Origin: UBA5066 sp048500275
GTDB taxonomy: Bacteria; Acidobacteriota; Thermoanaerobaculia; UBA5066
Direction: 5' to 3'
DNA: 64,000 bases
NCBI GenBank assembly: GCA_048500275.1
Contig: JASNYI010000003.1
Span: 372,001 to 436,000, forward strand
The stretch's first letter is position 1, and the number at the start of each line of letters is the position of its first letter. The notes beneath the pieces were generated by a model. That model was not told the DNA's origin, searched no databases, and worked only from the letters and a program-made list of their open reading frames with translations. Of the stretch, positions 44,595 to 54,200 are shown in pieces. The position numbers were made by a program, and so were the translations under genes.

Positions 44595-46418
44595 ATGAGA
44601 GCCGGAAAACCGACGGGCGAACGGCTCCGGGCGAACGGGCTCCTGGCGCCGCTCGGGAACCTCGTCGCCCTCGCGCTCCCTTTCTTCGTCCTCTCGTTCT
44701 CCTCCGCGGAGGCCACCCGGGACCTGAAGCTCGCCGCCTGGTCCGCCGGGGCGACCCTCGTCTTCCTCGGCCTCTCCCTCTCGCCCGGGGGCACGCCTGC
44801 CCGGTCCGGACCCCGCGGCGCCGGGCGCGTCGCGCTCCTTGCCCTCGCCGCGTTCCTCGCCCTCTTCGGCGCGTCGTTCGTCGCGGGCGCCCTCCGCGGC
44901 CGCGACCCGTTCGACGCTCTCCCGCTCCTCCCCGCGCTCGCGCTCTTCGCCTGGGGCGCGACGCGCGAGGGGGGCGAGACGTCGCGCCGGGCTCTCGGCC
45001 TCCTCGTCGCGTGCGGCGCGGCGACCGGGGTCGTCGCCGCCCTGCAGCGCTTCACCGGCTGGCTGCGCCTTCCGGTGGAGGCCCCCGAGCCCCGGTTCTT
45101 CGCCACCGGGCTCATCGGCAACCCCGGCGACGTCGGCGCGGCCCTCGTCCTCCCGGCCCTCCTCGCGGCGTCCTCCCTCGCGCGGGGCGAGCGCCGCCTC
45201 GCGTCGGCGGCGGCCCTCGGCGCGTGCCTCGCGGGCCTCGCGGCTGCCAGCACCCTCGCGCCCCTCGCCGCGTTCGCCGCGGGGGCGGCGATCCTCGTCG
45301 CGCACGACCTCCGGCGACGCCTCCTCCCGGCCCTCGCCGCCGGCGCCGTCGCCCTCGCGCTCCTCGCCGCCGCGGGCGTCGTCCAGCGCGCCGCGGCGAA
45401 GCTGGCGTCGGGAGACCTCGCGACGCTGACGACGCAGCGCGACATCGGCGTCCTCGCCGCCCTCGAGTCGATCCGGTCGCACCCGCTCCTCGGCGTCGGC
45501 CCGGGGGGCTTCGCCTCCGACTTCGTGCGGGCCCGGCTCGCGGCGGAGAAGCGGGTCCACCGCAAGCTGGTCCACCGCTCGGCCTCGGCCCACTTCGACA
45601 ACGCCCACTGCGACCCCCTCACCACGGCGGCGGAGGCCGGGACTCCGGCCGCGCTCGCCCTGGCGATCGCCTTCGCCGCCCTTCTCGCGGGCCTCCTCGC
45701 CGCCTCGCGGCGCGAAGGGGCCTCCCCCGCAGGCAACCTCGTGCCGGCCGAGACGCTCCTCTCCTGCCTCGGCGCGGTCCTCGTCCTCTCGCTCGCGAAC
45801 TTCCCGATCCAGATCGTCCCGGTGGCGGCGCCCTTCTCCTTCCTCGCGGGCCTCTCCCTGGCGCGCGTCGGGGGCGGCCTCGCGCCCCGCAGAGGGGCGG
45901 CGACGGCGGGGCTCGGCGCGCTCGCGCTCCTCCTCGCGGCGGGCGCGGGAACGCGCCTCGCCGCGGGGCGCGCGCTCGCGCGCTCGGAGACCGCGCTGAG
46001 GGCCGCCCCGGCGGCGACCGGGGCGGGTCGCGTCGATCTCCTCGACGGGGCGCTCGAGGACGCGCGCCGGGCCGTCGCGCTCCGGACCCGTCACGGCCGG
46101 TCGCACCTCGCCCACGGCTCGGCCCTGGCCGCCCGGGGCGACGTTGCGGGTGCGGTCGCCGCGATGGAGCGGTCCGTCGCGCTCGAGGAGCGGGCCGAGA
46201 CGCTCCTCAACCTCGGCCGTCTCGCCGTCGCGCGGGGCGACCTCGACGCCGCGAAACCGCTCTTCCTGCGCGCCGTCTGGGTCCTTCCCCGGCTCGCGTC
46301 GGCGATCCCTCCCGCGGGAGACCCCGACGCCGTCGTCGGCGACGCGCGCGCCCTGGAGGCCGCGCTGGCCAGGGGCGGCTCGCCGCCTCCCCTCCCGGCC
46401 GGTCTCAGACCCCGCTGA
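44595..46418 (+). CDS. O-antigen ligase/polymerase-like membrane protein with TPR tail
   Basis: The 607-residue protein has about ten membrane helices over residues 15-450 and the Wzy/WaaL-family motif in the main periplasmic loop (SHPLLGVGPGGFASDF, AHFDNAHCDPLTTAAEAGTPAAL). A C-terminal soluble part (about 480-590) has TPR-like helices (DVAGAVAAMERSVALEERAETLLNLGRLAVARGDLDAAKPLF). It likely polymerises or ligates polysaccharide units on the periplasmic face. It converges with the WbaP-like gene, overlapping by 14 bp at the 3' ends. Confidence 0.82.
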   Translation: MRAGKPTGERLRANGLLAPLGNLVALALPFFVLSFSSAEATRDLKLAAWSAGATLVFLGLSLSPGGTPARSGPRGAGRVALLALAAFLALFGASFVAGALRGRDPFDALPLLPALALFAWGATREGGETSRRALGLLVACGAATGVVAALQRFTGWLRLPVEAPEPRFFATGLIGNPGDVGAALVLPALLAASSLARGERRLASAAALGACLAGLAAASTLAPLAAFAAGAAILVAHDLRRRLLPALAAGAVALALLAAAGVVQRAAAKLASGDLATLTTQRDIGVLAALESIRSHPLLGVGPGGFASDFVRARLAAEKRVHRKLVHRSASAHFDNAHCDPLTTAAEAGTPAALALAIAFAALLAGLLAASRREGASPAGNLVPAETLLSCLGAVLVLSLANFPIQIVPVAAPFSFLAGLSLARVGGGLAPRRGAATAGLGALALLLAAGAGTRLAAGRALARSETALRAAPAATGAGRVDLLDGALEDARRAVALRTRHGRSHLAHGSALAARGDVAGAVAAMERSVALEERAETLLNLGRLAVARGDLDAAKPLFLRAVWVLPRLASAIPPAGDPDAVVGDARALEAALARGGSPPPLPAGLRPR

Positions 46419-47745
46419 CGCGCAGGACCGTCGTCACCGTCCGGGCCAGGACGAAGAGGTCGAGGACCGGGCTCCAGTGGAAGAGGTAGCCGAGGTCGTA
46501 GCGGAGCTTCACGTCGGTCTTCGTCGCGTAGGCGCCCATCACCTGCGCGAGGCCCGTCAGCCCAGGCTTCAGGAGGTGACGCAGCCGGTAGAGCGGCTCC
46601 TCGGCGGCGTAGAGGGCGACGAGCTCCGGGCGCTCCGGGCGCGGGCCGACGAGGCTCATCTCGCCCGCGAGGACCTGGAGGAGCTGAGGCAGCTCGTCGA
46701 GCCGCGTCCTCCTGAGCCAGCGCCCGACGCGCGTGACCCGCTCGTCCCCGGGGCTCGCGAGGACGGGCCCGGTCGCCTTCTCGGCGTCGTCCCGCATCGT
46801 CCTCACCTTCCGGACCTCGAAAGGCCGCCCGCCCCTCCCGACCCTCTTCTGCCGGATCCACGCCGGCCCCGGGGTCTCGAGGACCACGAGGAGCGACGCG
46901 ACCGCGACCGGCAGGACGGCCAGCACCGCGAGGGGGACCCCGACGACGAGGTCGAGCGCGCGGCGGATCGCGAGGGCGGGCGCCGAGGCGCCTTTCGCCA
47001 CCACGGGGGCGAGCGGCAGGTCGCCGAGGCTGCGCGTCGCGACGTGGGAGACGACGACGTCCGCGAGGCCGGGGAGGAGCCAGAGCTCGAACCCGCTCCG
47101 GGCGCTGCGCTCCACGAGCGTGGCGAATGCCTCCCGCTCGCGCGCGTTCCCCGACGCGAGGACGACGGCCGCGGCCCCGCGCGGCGCTCCTGCCCCATCC
47201 CCTTCCCCGATCGCCGCCACGGCGTCGGTCTCCCAGGCGAGGAGGTGGTAGCCCGGCACCTCGGCCGAGCCGAGCGCCGCGGCCGCGCGCCGCGCGTCCT
47301 CTCCCGCCCCGAGGACGAGCACCGCCCGGCGTTCCGGCGGAAGGAGCCGCTCCACGGCGCTCCGGAAGAGCGCGTTGAGCCCCCAGGCGACGGGCACGTA
47401 GAGGAGCGCGACCGTCCTGGGCAGGGCGCGGCCCAGGACGAAGAACGCGACGACGAGAAGGAGCGCCGCCAGGACCGAGGCCACGAGGAGCCCCCCTCTC
47501 TCGCGAAGCGTCGCGAGAGGCTCCGACCGGGTCGCGGCCAGGGCGTGGGCGAGGAGCGCCGCCAGGGCCACGACGGCGAGCCAGGGCCAGAGGTCGAGCG
47601 GCACCTTCTCCGCGGGCAGCATCCCTTCGGTGCCCGGCAGCGGGACGAGGCGCCGCAGCCAGACGACCCCCGCGAACGCGCCGACCGCCACGAGGACGTC
47701 GCCCACGGCGAGGAGCGCGCGGCGGCCGGCGCTCCCGTGCCTCAC
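46405..47745 (-). CDS. Undecaprenyl-phosphate sugar phosphotransferase (WbaP/EpsZ-like)
   Basis: The 446-residue polyprenyl-phosphate hexose-1-phosphate transferase starts polysaccharide repeat-unit synthesis. Four N-terminal membrane helices are followed by a soluble Rossmann-like domain (VLVLGAGEDARRAAAAL). The catalytic domain has a membrane-embedded helix (RRALDLVVGVPLAVLAVLPVAVASLLVVLE), KVRTMRDDAEK, RRTRLDELPQLLQVLAGEMSLVGPRPERPE and KPGLTGLAQV, all typical of the bacterial sugar-transferase family. The GTG start overlaps the preceding glycosyltransferase stop (GTGA). Confidence 0.93.
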   Translation of the reverse strand: MRHGSAGRRALLAVGDVLVAVGAFAGVVWLRRLVPLPGTEGMLPAEKVPLDLWPWLAVVALAALLAHALAATRSEPLATLRERGGLLVASVLAALLLVVAFFVLGRALPRTVALLYVPVAWGLNALFRSAVERLLPPERRAVLVLGAGEDARRAAAALGSAEVPGYHLLAWETDAVAAIGEGDGAGAPRGAAAVVLASGNAREREAFATLVERSARSGFELWLLPGLADVVVSHVATRSLGDLPLAPVVAKGASAPALAIRRALDLVVGVPLAVLAVLPVAVASLLVVLETPGPAWIRQKRVGRGGRPFEVRKVRTMRDDAEKATGPVLASPGDERVTRVGRWLRRTRLDELPQLLQVLAGEMSLVGPRPERPELVALYAAEEPLYRLRHLLKPGLTGLAQVMGAYATKTDVKLRYDLGYLFHWSPVLDLFVLARTVTTVLRVSGV

Positions 47746-48896
47746 GCGGCCCCCGCGGCGCCGGAGAGGAGCCTGGCGAGACGCAGCGCCACGACCCGCC
47801 GGTCGGCGTGGGCCAGGACGAAGGCTCGCCCCGCCTCCCCGAGAGCCGCCGCCGCCGCCTCGTCGCCGAGCAGCCGGACGACCTCGCGGCCGAACTCGGC
47901 GGCGCCCGAGGCCGTCCTCACCGGGGCCGTCACGCCGTCGAGGACGACGCGAGCCGCGGCAGCGGGCGTCGCGACGACGGCGCAACCCGCCTCGAGCGCC
48001 TCGTAGACCTTGTTCGGCGTGCCCGTTCCCATGTCGACCGGAACGGCCGCGACGCGCGCCGAGGCGAGGAGCGCGCGCATGTCCCCGACGGGGCTGACGA
48101 CCCGGGCCCCGGGCGTCGCGGCCGCGAGGCGGCAGAGGTTCCGCGGCGCGTCCGCTCCGCCGACGACGAGCTCCGCCCGGGGCACCCGCGCGCGCACCCC
48201 GGGCCAGATCTCGCGAAGCAGGAGCTCGGCCGCCACGGCGTTCGGACGGTAACCCATCCGGCCCGTGAACACGACGACGGGCCCCCGGCTCCGCGCGGGG
48301 GGCGGGCCCACGGGGGTCCCGTTCGCGAGGGCCTCGGGCCGCCCGGGGAGCGCGGCGGCGTCGAACGGCGTCGTCGCCAGGAGCAGCGTCGCCCCGCGCG
48401 CCGCCTCGATCTCCGCCGCCTCGAGGCGCGACGCCTCGAACCTCCAGTAGAGCCTCCGCCAGAGCGCCGGGTCCTTCCTCGCGTTCTGCCGCGCCGCCTC
48501 CGAGAGGGCGTCCACGAAGTCCACCACGAGGGGGGCGCGCGGGAGGAGCGCGGCGACGCGCGGGTGGAGCCGCGCGAGGAGGACGATCGCGAGGTCGTAC
48601 GTCCCCGCGCCGTCGAGCGCCTCCTCCCACGGGCCTTCGCAGAGAGCGGTCTGGAGCGGCCAGCCCCTGAAGGCCGCCCGGGCGAGACCGCCCGGGATCG
48701 AGGACGTCCGGAGCGGGACCTCTCGCACCTCTTCCGCTCCCGCAATGTCGGGGAGGGGCGCGCCCGCCGGGACGCCGCCCACGATCCGCACGCGCGCCCC
48801 GAGGAGCCGGAGCGCCTCGAGGTGCAGCTCGGCGCGGACGCGGTCTCCCGTGTACCCGGTCCCGGGGAGACGCGGGACGACGAGGAGGGCTCTCAC
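47742..48896 (-). CDS. Glycosyltransferase family 4-like protein
   Basis: The 384-residue GT-B glycosyltransferase has an N-terminal acceptor-side domain (LLVVPRLPGTGYTGDRVRAELHLEALRLLG) and a C-terminal donor domain. The latter shows VVVFTGRMGYRPNAVAAELLLREIWPGV, ELVVGGADAPRNL, and the acidic donor-binding motif MGTGTPNKVYEALEAGCAVVATPAAA (KxxEAxxxG). It probably adds a sugar to the lipid-linked unit started by the WbaP-like enzyme. Both ends are coupled through GTGA overlaps, giving a three-gene operon. Confidence 0.88.
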   Translation of the reverse strand: MRALLVVPRLPGTGYTGDRVRAELHLEALRLLGARVRIVGGVPAGAPLPDIAGAEEVREVPLRTSSIPGGLARAAFRGWPLQTALCEGPWEEALDGAGTYDLAIVLLARLHPRVAALLPRAPLVVDFVDALSEAARQNARKDPALWRRLYWRFEASRLEAAEIEAARGATLLLATTPFDAAALPGRPEALANGTPVGPPPARSRGPVVVFTGRMGYRPNAVAAELLLREIWPGVRARVPRAELVVGGADAPRNLCRLAAATPGARVVSPVGDMRALLASARVAAVPVDMGTGTPNKVYEALEAGCAVVATPAAAARVVLDGVTAPVRTASGAAEFGREVVRLLGDEAAAAALGEAGRAFVLAHADRRVVALRLARLLSGAAGAA

Positions 48897-50386
48897 GGCG
48901 GTCCCGCCGGCCCTTTCCGGTCCGTCGCTCGCGCCGGCGCACCCGGCGTCGTCCAGACCTCGAAGAGCCCGGCCACAGCGACGCGCACCGCCCCGGAGGC
49001 GGAGAGCTCCGAAAGGAGCGCTCGCCCCGCCCGCGTCGAGGGCGAGAAGACGAAGAGAGTCCCCGGGCGCGCTTCCCGCACCACCGCGGCGGCCTCGGCC
49101 CCGGCCCTCTCTTCCGAGAGGCCCTCCTCCACGTACCACCCGCGGTGATGCGCCACCTCCGACGGGTAGAGCGTCAGCTTCCCCGCGAGCCCCGCTCGCG
49201 CGAGCCGGTAGTCCAGCTCCGGCCCCCAGAGCTCGGCCGCGACGACCCGCGCCCCGGCGCGGACGTGGGGGGCGAGCGTCGTGGCGAGCTGGGCCGAGGG
49301 GGTCGTTCTCGTCCAGCCCGGCACCGACGCCGCGAGGACCGCCGCTGCCGCCGTTCCCGCGGCCGCGGGCAGGACGCCGCGCGCCTCGGCGAGGACGAGC
49401 GCGACGAAAGGGAGGAAGACGAGGGCCGTCCGGTCGGGGAGGAGCGCCGACCCGCTGTAGAGGACGAGCGGCGCGAGGAGAGCCAGCCCGAGGAGGAGGG
49501 GCGCCGCCGCCGGGACCCGCGCGGAGCCCCGCCGCGACGCGAGGACCGCGACGAGCGGGACGAGCGCGAGAGGCCCGAGGAGCCAGGCGGAGCCGGGCGT
49601 CGCGGGAATCCCGAGCCCGAGGTTCGCGGCCACCAGCGCGGCCCGCTCCAGCAGCGGCTGCTGCTCCGCCCAGGCCATCGACGCCTTCGGCTGGCCGAGG
49701 GCGATGGGGAGCCACGACGCGGCCGCTCCGGCCGCCACGCCCGAGGCGAGAAGGGCGTGGCGGCGCGCCGGCCCGCGCGCGAGCGCCGCCAGGAGCATCC
49801 CCGCCACCGGAAGGAGGGCGAGGTAATGCGTCAGGACCGCCGCGCCGCCGAGGAGCCCCGCCAGCACCGCGGTCCCGGCGCGGGGCGCCGATTCGAGCGC
49901 GAGGAGCCGTTCGAACGCCGCGAGCGCCAGCAGCGAGGCGAGAGCGTAGCCGCGCCCTTCCGCGCCCGAAGCGGCCGCGAGCGGAAAGACCAGGAACAGC
50001 GCCGCCGCGACGGCGCCCGCCCGGGGCGAGCCGCACCGCCGGCCGATCCCGACGAGGAGCGGGACGTGCAGGAGCGAGGCGACGACGGAGATGAGCCGGA
50101 CCGCGACGTCGGCCGCGCCCGGAGCGGGGAACGGGAGGAGAACGAGCTTCGCGGCGAGGTAGTGGAGCGGTGGGCCGGAGTCGTTTCGCAACGCCGCGAG
50201 GAGGCCCGCCAGCGAACGGCGGGCAAGGTCGAGCGTGAAGACCTCGTCGGCCCAGAGCGGCCGCTCGAAGGCGAGGAGGAGCCGCGCCGCTGCCCCGGCG
50301 ACGAGCGCCGCGAGGAGGACGCTCCGGGCCGGGGACCTCGATTCGACCACCCCGGCCGTGCTCGCCGGCTCACCCGCCTCCGTCAC
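48893..50386 (-). CDS. GT39/PMT-type membrane glycosyltransferase
   Basis: The 497-residue protein has about eleven membrane helices and the GT-C first-loop acidic motif (RPLWADEVFTLDLARRS, Asp-Glu). NDSGPPLHYLAAKL follows, typical of the dolichyl-phosphate-mannose-protein mannosyltransferase/ArnT superfamily. A soluble C-terminal part faces the periplasm. Such enzymes use polyprenyl-phosphate sugars on the outer face of the inner membrane. It is the first gene of the operon with the GT4 and WbaP-like genes. GTG start at 50386. Confidence 0.82.
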   Translation of the reverse strand: MTEAGEPASTAGVVESRSPARSVLLAALVAGAAARLLLAFERPLWADEVFTLDLARRSLAGLLAALRNDSGPPLHYLAAKLVLLPFPAPGAADVAVRLISVVASLLHVPLLVGIGRRCGSPRAGAVAAALFLVFPLAAASGAEGRGYALASLLALAAFERLLALESAPRAGTAVLAGLLGGAAVLTHYLALLPVAGMLLAALARGPARRHALLASGVAAGAAASWLPIALGQPKASMAWAEQQPLLERAALVAANLGLGIPATPGSAWLLGPLALVPLVAVLASRRGSARVPAAAPLLLGLALLAPLVLYSGSALLPDRTALVFLPFVALVLAEARGVLPAAAGTAAAAVLAASVPGWTRTTPSAQLATTLAPHVRAGARVVAAELWGPELDYRLARAGLAGKLTLYPSEVAHHRGWYVEEGLSEERAGAEAAAVVREARPGTLFVFSPSTRAGRALLSELSASGAVRVAVAGLFEVWTTPGAPARATDRKGPAGPP

Positions 50387-50703
50387 CCCGCGACTTTCGG
50401 GCCGGCCTGAGGGGAACGCAAGCCTCCCGTCCGATCCTCCCGGACCATCCGGACCAGATCGGGCCGGATGACGAACAACAGGACCCGGATTGCCCTGATT
50501 TTGCGCACAGCGACCTCGACAACTCCTGCATCAGGGGCTACGATTTCCGCGGGGGCACGTTCCTCTTGATTCCGATTCCTTCGTTTCAGCACGATCTCGT
50601 CCGCCTGGCTGCGGCCAGGTTTTTTCATGTCTGCCGGGCGAACCCGGACGGCCCCGCGCGAACCCGCCGGGGCGATCCGCCGCCCGCGGACTGAGGAGGT
50701 CCC
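50387..50703. other. Gene-free leader region between the glycosyltransferase operon and the hydrogenase operon
   Basis: The 317 bp between divergent operons carry no open frame I can support. The segment is less GC-rich than its surroundings. It holds weak promoter-like elements (TTGCGC at 50501, TACGAT at 50539-50544), the intrinsic terminator at 50604-50625 on the plus strand, and a ribosome-binding GAGGAGG (50693-50699) before ATG 50704. Confidence 0.6.
50604..50625 (+). terminator. Intrinsic terminator (possible attenuator) in the hydrogenase-operon leader
   Basis: CCTGGC (50604-50609) pairs perfectly with GCCAGG (50614-50619) over a TGCG loop, and six T follow (50620-50625). No plus-strand gene ends upstream, so it would stop transcripts that begin within the leader: an attenuator or a small RNA end. 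Confidence 0.65.
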
Positions 50704-51228
50704 ATGCAGGTCCAGGTCAGCTCCCCACCTCCCCCCTCCGTCGCCGGCTGCGCGTGCGGCGAGGCCACCGAAGAGGAGAAGCTCGCGCGCATCGCCGAGG
50801 TCGTCGAGGCCTTCCGCGACAAGCCCGGGAGCCTCATCCAGATCCTCCACCTCGCGCAGGGGATCTACGGCTACCTCCCGATCCACGTCCAGAGGCTCGT
50901 CGCTGAGAAGCTCGACGTCCCGGTTTCCGAGGTCTGGGGCGTCACCACGTTCTACTCCTTCTTCTCGACGAAGCCGCGCGGCGAGTACTCCATCCGCGTC
51001 TGCCTCGGCACCGCCTGCTACGTGAGGGGAGGCGTCGAGATCGTCAAGCGCCTCTCCCAGACGCTCGGCGTCGGCGTCGGCGAGACGACGCCCGACGGCA
51101 AGTTCACCCTCGAGGTGATGCGCTGCATCGGGGCCTGCGGCCTCGCCCCGGCACTCCTCGTCAACGACAAGGTCGTGAGGCAGGTCAACCCGGACAAGCT
51201 GAACCGGGTCCTGGCCCTCTGCGAATGA
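50704..51228 (+). CDS. hydC: NuoE/HydC-like [2Fe-2S] subunit of bifurcating-type hydrogenase
   Basis: The 174-residue thioredoxin-like subunit has a helical N-terminus (LARIAEVVEAFRDKPGSLIQILHLAQGIYGYLP) and the four [2Fe-2S] cysteines in VCLGTACYVRGG and MRCIGACGLAPALLV, as in NuoE, HndA and HydC. It wires electrons to the NuoF-type flavoprotein of the next gene. GAGGAGG precedes ATG 50704. The gap to the next gene is 10 bp. Confidence 0.92.
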   Translation: MQVQVSSPPPPSVAGCACGEATEEEKLARIAEVVEAFRDKPGSLIQILHLAQGIYGYLPIHVQRLVAEKLDVPVSEVWGVTTFYSFFSTKPRGEYSIRVCLGTACYVRGGVEIVKRLSQTLGVGVGETTPDGKFTLEVMRCIGACGLAPALLVNDKVVRQVNPDKLNRVLALCE

Positions 51229-51238
51229 GGACACGTCC

Positions 51239-54200
51239 GTGACGACCGAATCCACTCTTTCCCGCCCGACGTCGAAGTCCGACCTCGACGCGATCGCCGC
51301 CCGCTGGCGCGCCTCGCAGGACGAGAAGAAGTATCAGCTCCTCGTCTGCGCCGGCGCCGGCTGCGTCTCCTCCGGTTGCCACGCCGTCAAGCACGCCCTC
51401 CTCGCCGCCCTGAAGGACGCCGGCCTCGAGAAGGAGACGGCGGTCCACGAGACGGGCTGCCTCGGCTCCTGCCACCTCGGCCCGACGCTCGTCGTCCAGC
51501 CGGACGGCGTCCTCTACACCGAGCTGAAGCCCGAGCACGTGAAGGGGATCGTGCGCCAGCACCTCGTCCACCGCGACGTCGTCGAGCAGCACTGCTGGGT
51601 CGACCCCGCGACGAAGGAGCCGATGCCCCACCTCGGCGACATCGAGTTCTTCCGCCGGCAGGTGAAGATCGCCACGGCGCGCTGCGGCTCGATGCCCTAC
51701 GCCTCGATCGAGGCGTACATCGCCTCCGACGGCTACCAGGCGCTCTGGAAGGCGCTCTCGACGATGACGGGCGAGCAGGTCATCCAGGAGATGCGCGCCT
51801 CGGGCCTCAGGGGCCGCGGCGGCGGCGGCTTCCCGGTCGGCGCCAAGTGGCAGGCCGGCTTCAAGGCGAAGGGGGCCGAGAAGGTCGTCGTCTGCAACGC
51901 GGACGAGGGTGACCCCGGCGCCTTCATGGACCGCTCCCTCCTCGAGGGGGACCCGCACTCCATCCTCGAAGGGATGATGCTCGCCGGCTACGCCATCGGC
52001 GCCTCCCAGGGCTACGTCTACGTGCGGGCCGAGTACCCGATCGCCGTCGAGCGCCTCGAGGTCGCGATCCGGCAGGCGCGGGAGTGGGGCTTCCTCGGAC
52101 CGAACGTGATGGGGACCTCCTTCGCCTTCGACGTCGAGATCCGGATCGGCGCGGGCGCCTTCGTCTGCGGCGAGGAGACCGCCCTCATGCACTCCGTCGA
52201 GGGCAAGCGCGGCGAGCCGCGGCAGAAGCCGCCCTTCCCGTTCGAGCGCGGCATCTTCGGCAGGCCGACGATCATCAACAACGTCGAGACGCTCGCGAAC
52301 GTCGCCGCGATCGTGAAGAACGGCGGCGCCTGGTTCGCCTCGCTCGGGACGCCGAAGAGCACCGGGACGAAGGTCTTCGCCCTCGCCGGCAACGTCGAGA
52401 ACACCGGCATCGTCGAGGTCCCGATGGGGATCACCCTCGGCGAGGTCGTCCACGACATCGCGGGCGGCATCCCGAAGGGGAAGCGCTTCAAGGCGGCGCA
52501 GACGGGCGGCCCGTCAGGCGGGTGCCTGACGCGCGAGCACCTGAACACCCCGATCGACTACGACTCCCTCGTCCACCTCGGGACGATCATGGGCTCGGGC
52601 GGCCTCATCGTCATGGACGAGGACTCGTGCATGGTCGACGTCGCCCGCTTCTTCATGGACTTCGTCCAGGACGAGAGCTGCGGCAAGTGCGTCCCGTGCC
52701 GCATCGGGACGAAGCGGATGCTCGAGATCCTGACGCGGATCACGAAGGGGCAGGGGAAGGAGGGGGACATCGAGCTCCTCGAGGAGCTCGCCGCCAACTG
52801 TCGCGAGACCTCCACCTGCGGCCTCGGCCAGACGGCGGGGAACCCCGTCCTCTCGACGCTCCGCCTGTTCCGCGAAGAGTACGAGGAGCACATCCGCGAC
52901 AAGCACTGCCGAGCCGGCGTCTGCGCGGACCTCTTCAAGTCGCCGTGCCAGAACGCCTGCCCGGCGGGCGTCGACGTCCCGGGCTACCTCGCCCTCATCG
53001 CGGCGGGGCGCCCGCGCGAAGCCTACTACCTCGTCCGCCGCGAGAACCCCTTCCCGGCCATCTGCGGCCGCGTCTGCACCCACCCCTGCGAGGGGAAGTG
53101 CCGGCGGGCCCAGCTCGACGAGCCGGTCGCGATCTGCGACCTGAAGCGCTACGCCGCCGACTACGTCTTCGCCAACGACGAACCCCACCGCGACGTCGTC
53201 TTCCCGAAGAAGGCCGAGTCGATCGGCATCGTCGGCGCCGGCCCCTCGGGCCTCACCTGCGCCCACTACCTCGCGCGGCTCGGCTACGGCGTCACCGTCT
53301 ACGAGTCGCTCCCCGTGGCGGGCGGCATGCTCGCCTCCGGCATCCCCGAGTACCGCCTCCCGAAGGAGGTCCTCGCCAGGGAGATCCGCCTCGTCGAGCA
53401 GGTCGGCGTCAAGATCCTGACGGGCGTCGAGGTCGGCAAGGACGTGACGTTCGAGGAGCTGCAGAAGCGCCACCAGGCGATCTACGTGGCGACGGGGACG
53501 CACTTCCCGAACAAGGCGGAGATCCCGGGCGAGGACAAGGCCGGCATCGCCCACGGCGTCTCGTTCCTCCGCGAGGCGAACCTCGGACGGAAGGTCGAGG
53601 TCGGCGAGAACGTCGTCGTCATCGGCGGCGGCTCCACCGCCTTCGACGCGGCGCGCACGGCCCTGCGCCTCGGTGCGCAGAAGGTGACCGTCCTCTACCG
53701 CCGCCAGGTCGAGGACATGCCCGCCGACCCGCGCGAGGTCCGGGAGGCGCGCGAGGAGGGGATCGAGGTCCTCCCGCTCGTGGCCCCGGTCGAGTTCCTC
53801 GGGAACGGCCGCGTCACGGGCGTCAAGTGCGTGAGGATGGAGCTGAAGGGCTTCGACGACGGCGGGCGCCGCCGGCCGAAGACCGTCGCGGGCTCGGAGT
53901 TCGTCGTCCCGGCCGACATGGTCATCCCCGCCATCAGCCAGCACTCCGACCTCCCCTTCATCGACCGGGACGAGGTCCAGATGACGAAGTGGGGGACCCT
54001 CGTCGTCGACAAGGAGACGATGATGACCAGGAAGCCGGGCGTCTTCTCCGGCGGCGACGTCGTCCGCGGCCCCGACGTCGCGATTCAGGCGATCGCCGAT
54101 GGCAAGCGCGCCGCCCGCGCCATCGACCGGTACCTCGGCGGGACGGGCGTCCTCAACAAGGGAGACGAGATCCCGGTCCCGCGACCGACGGACGAGACCG

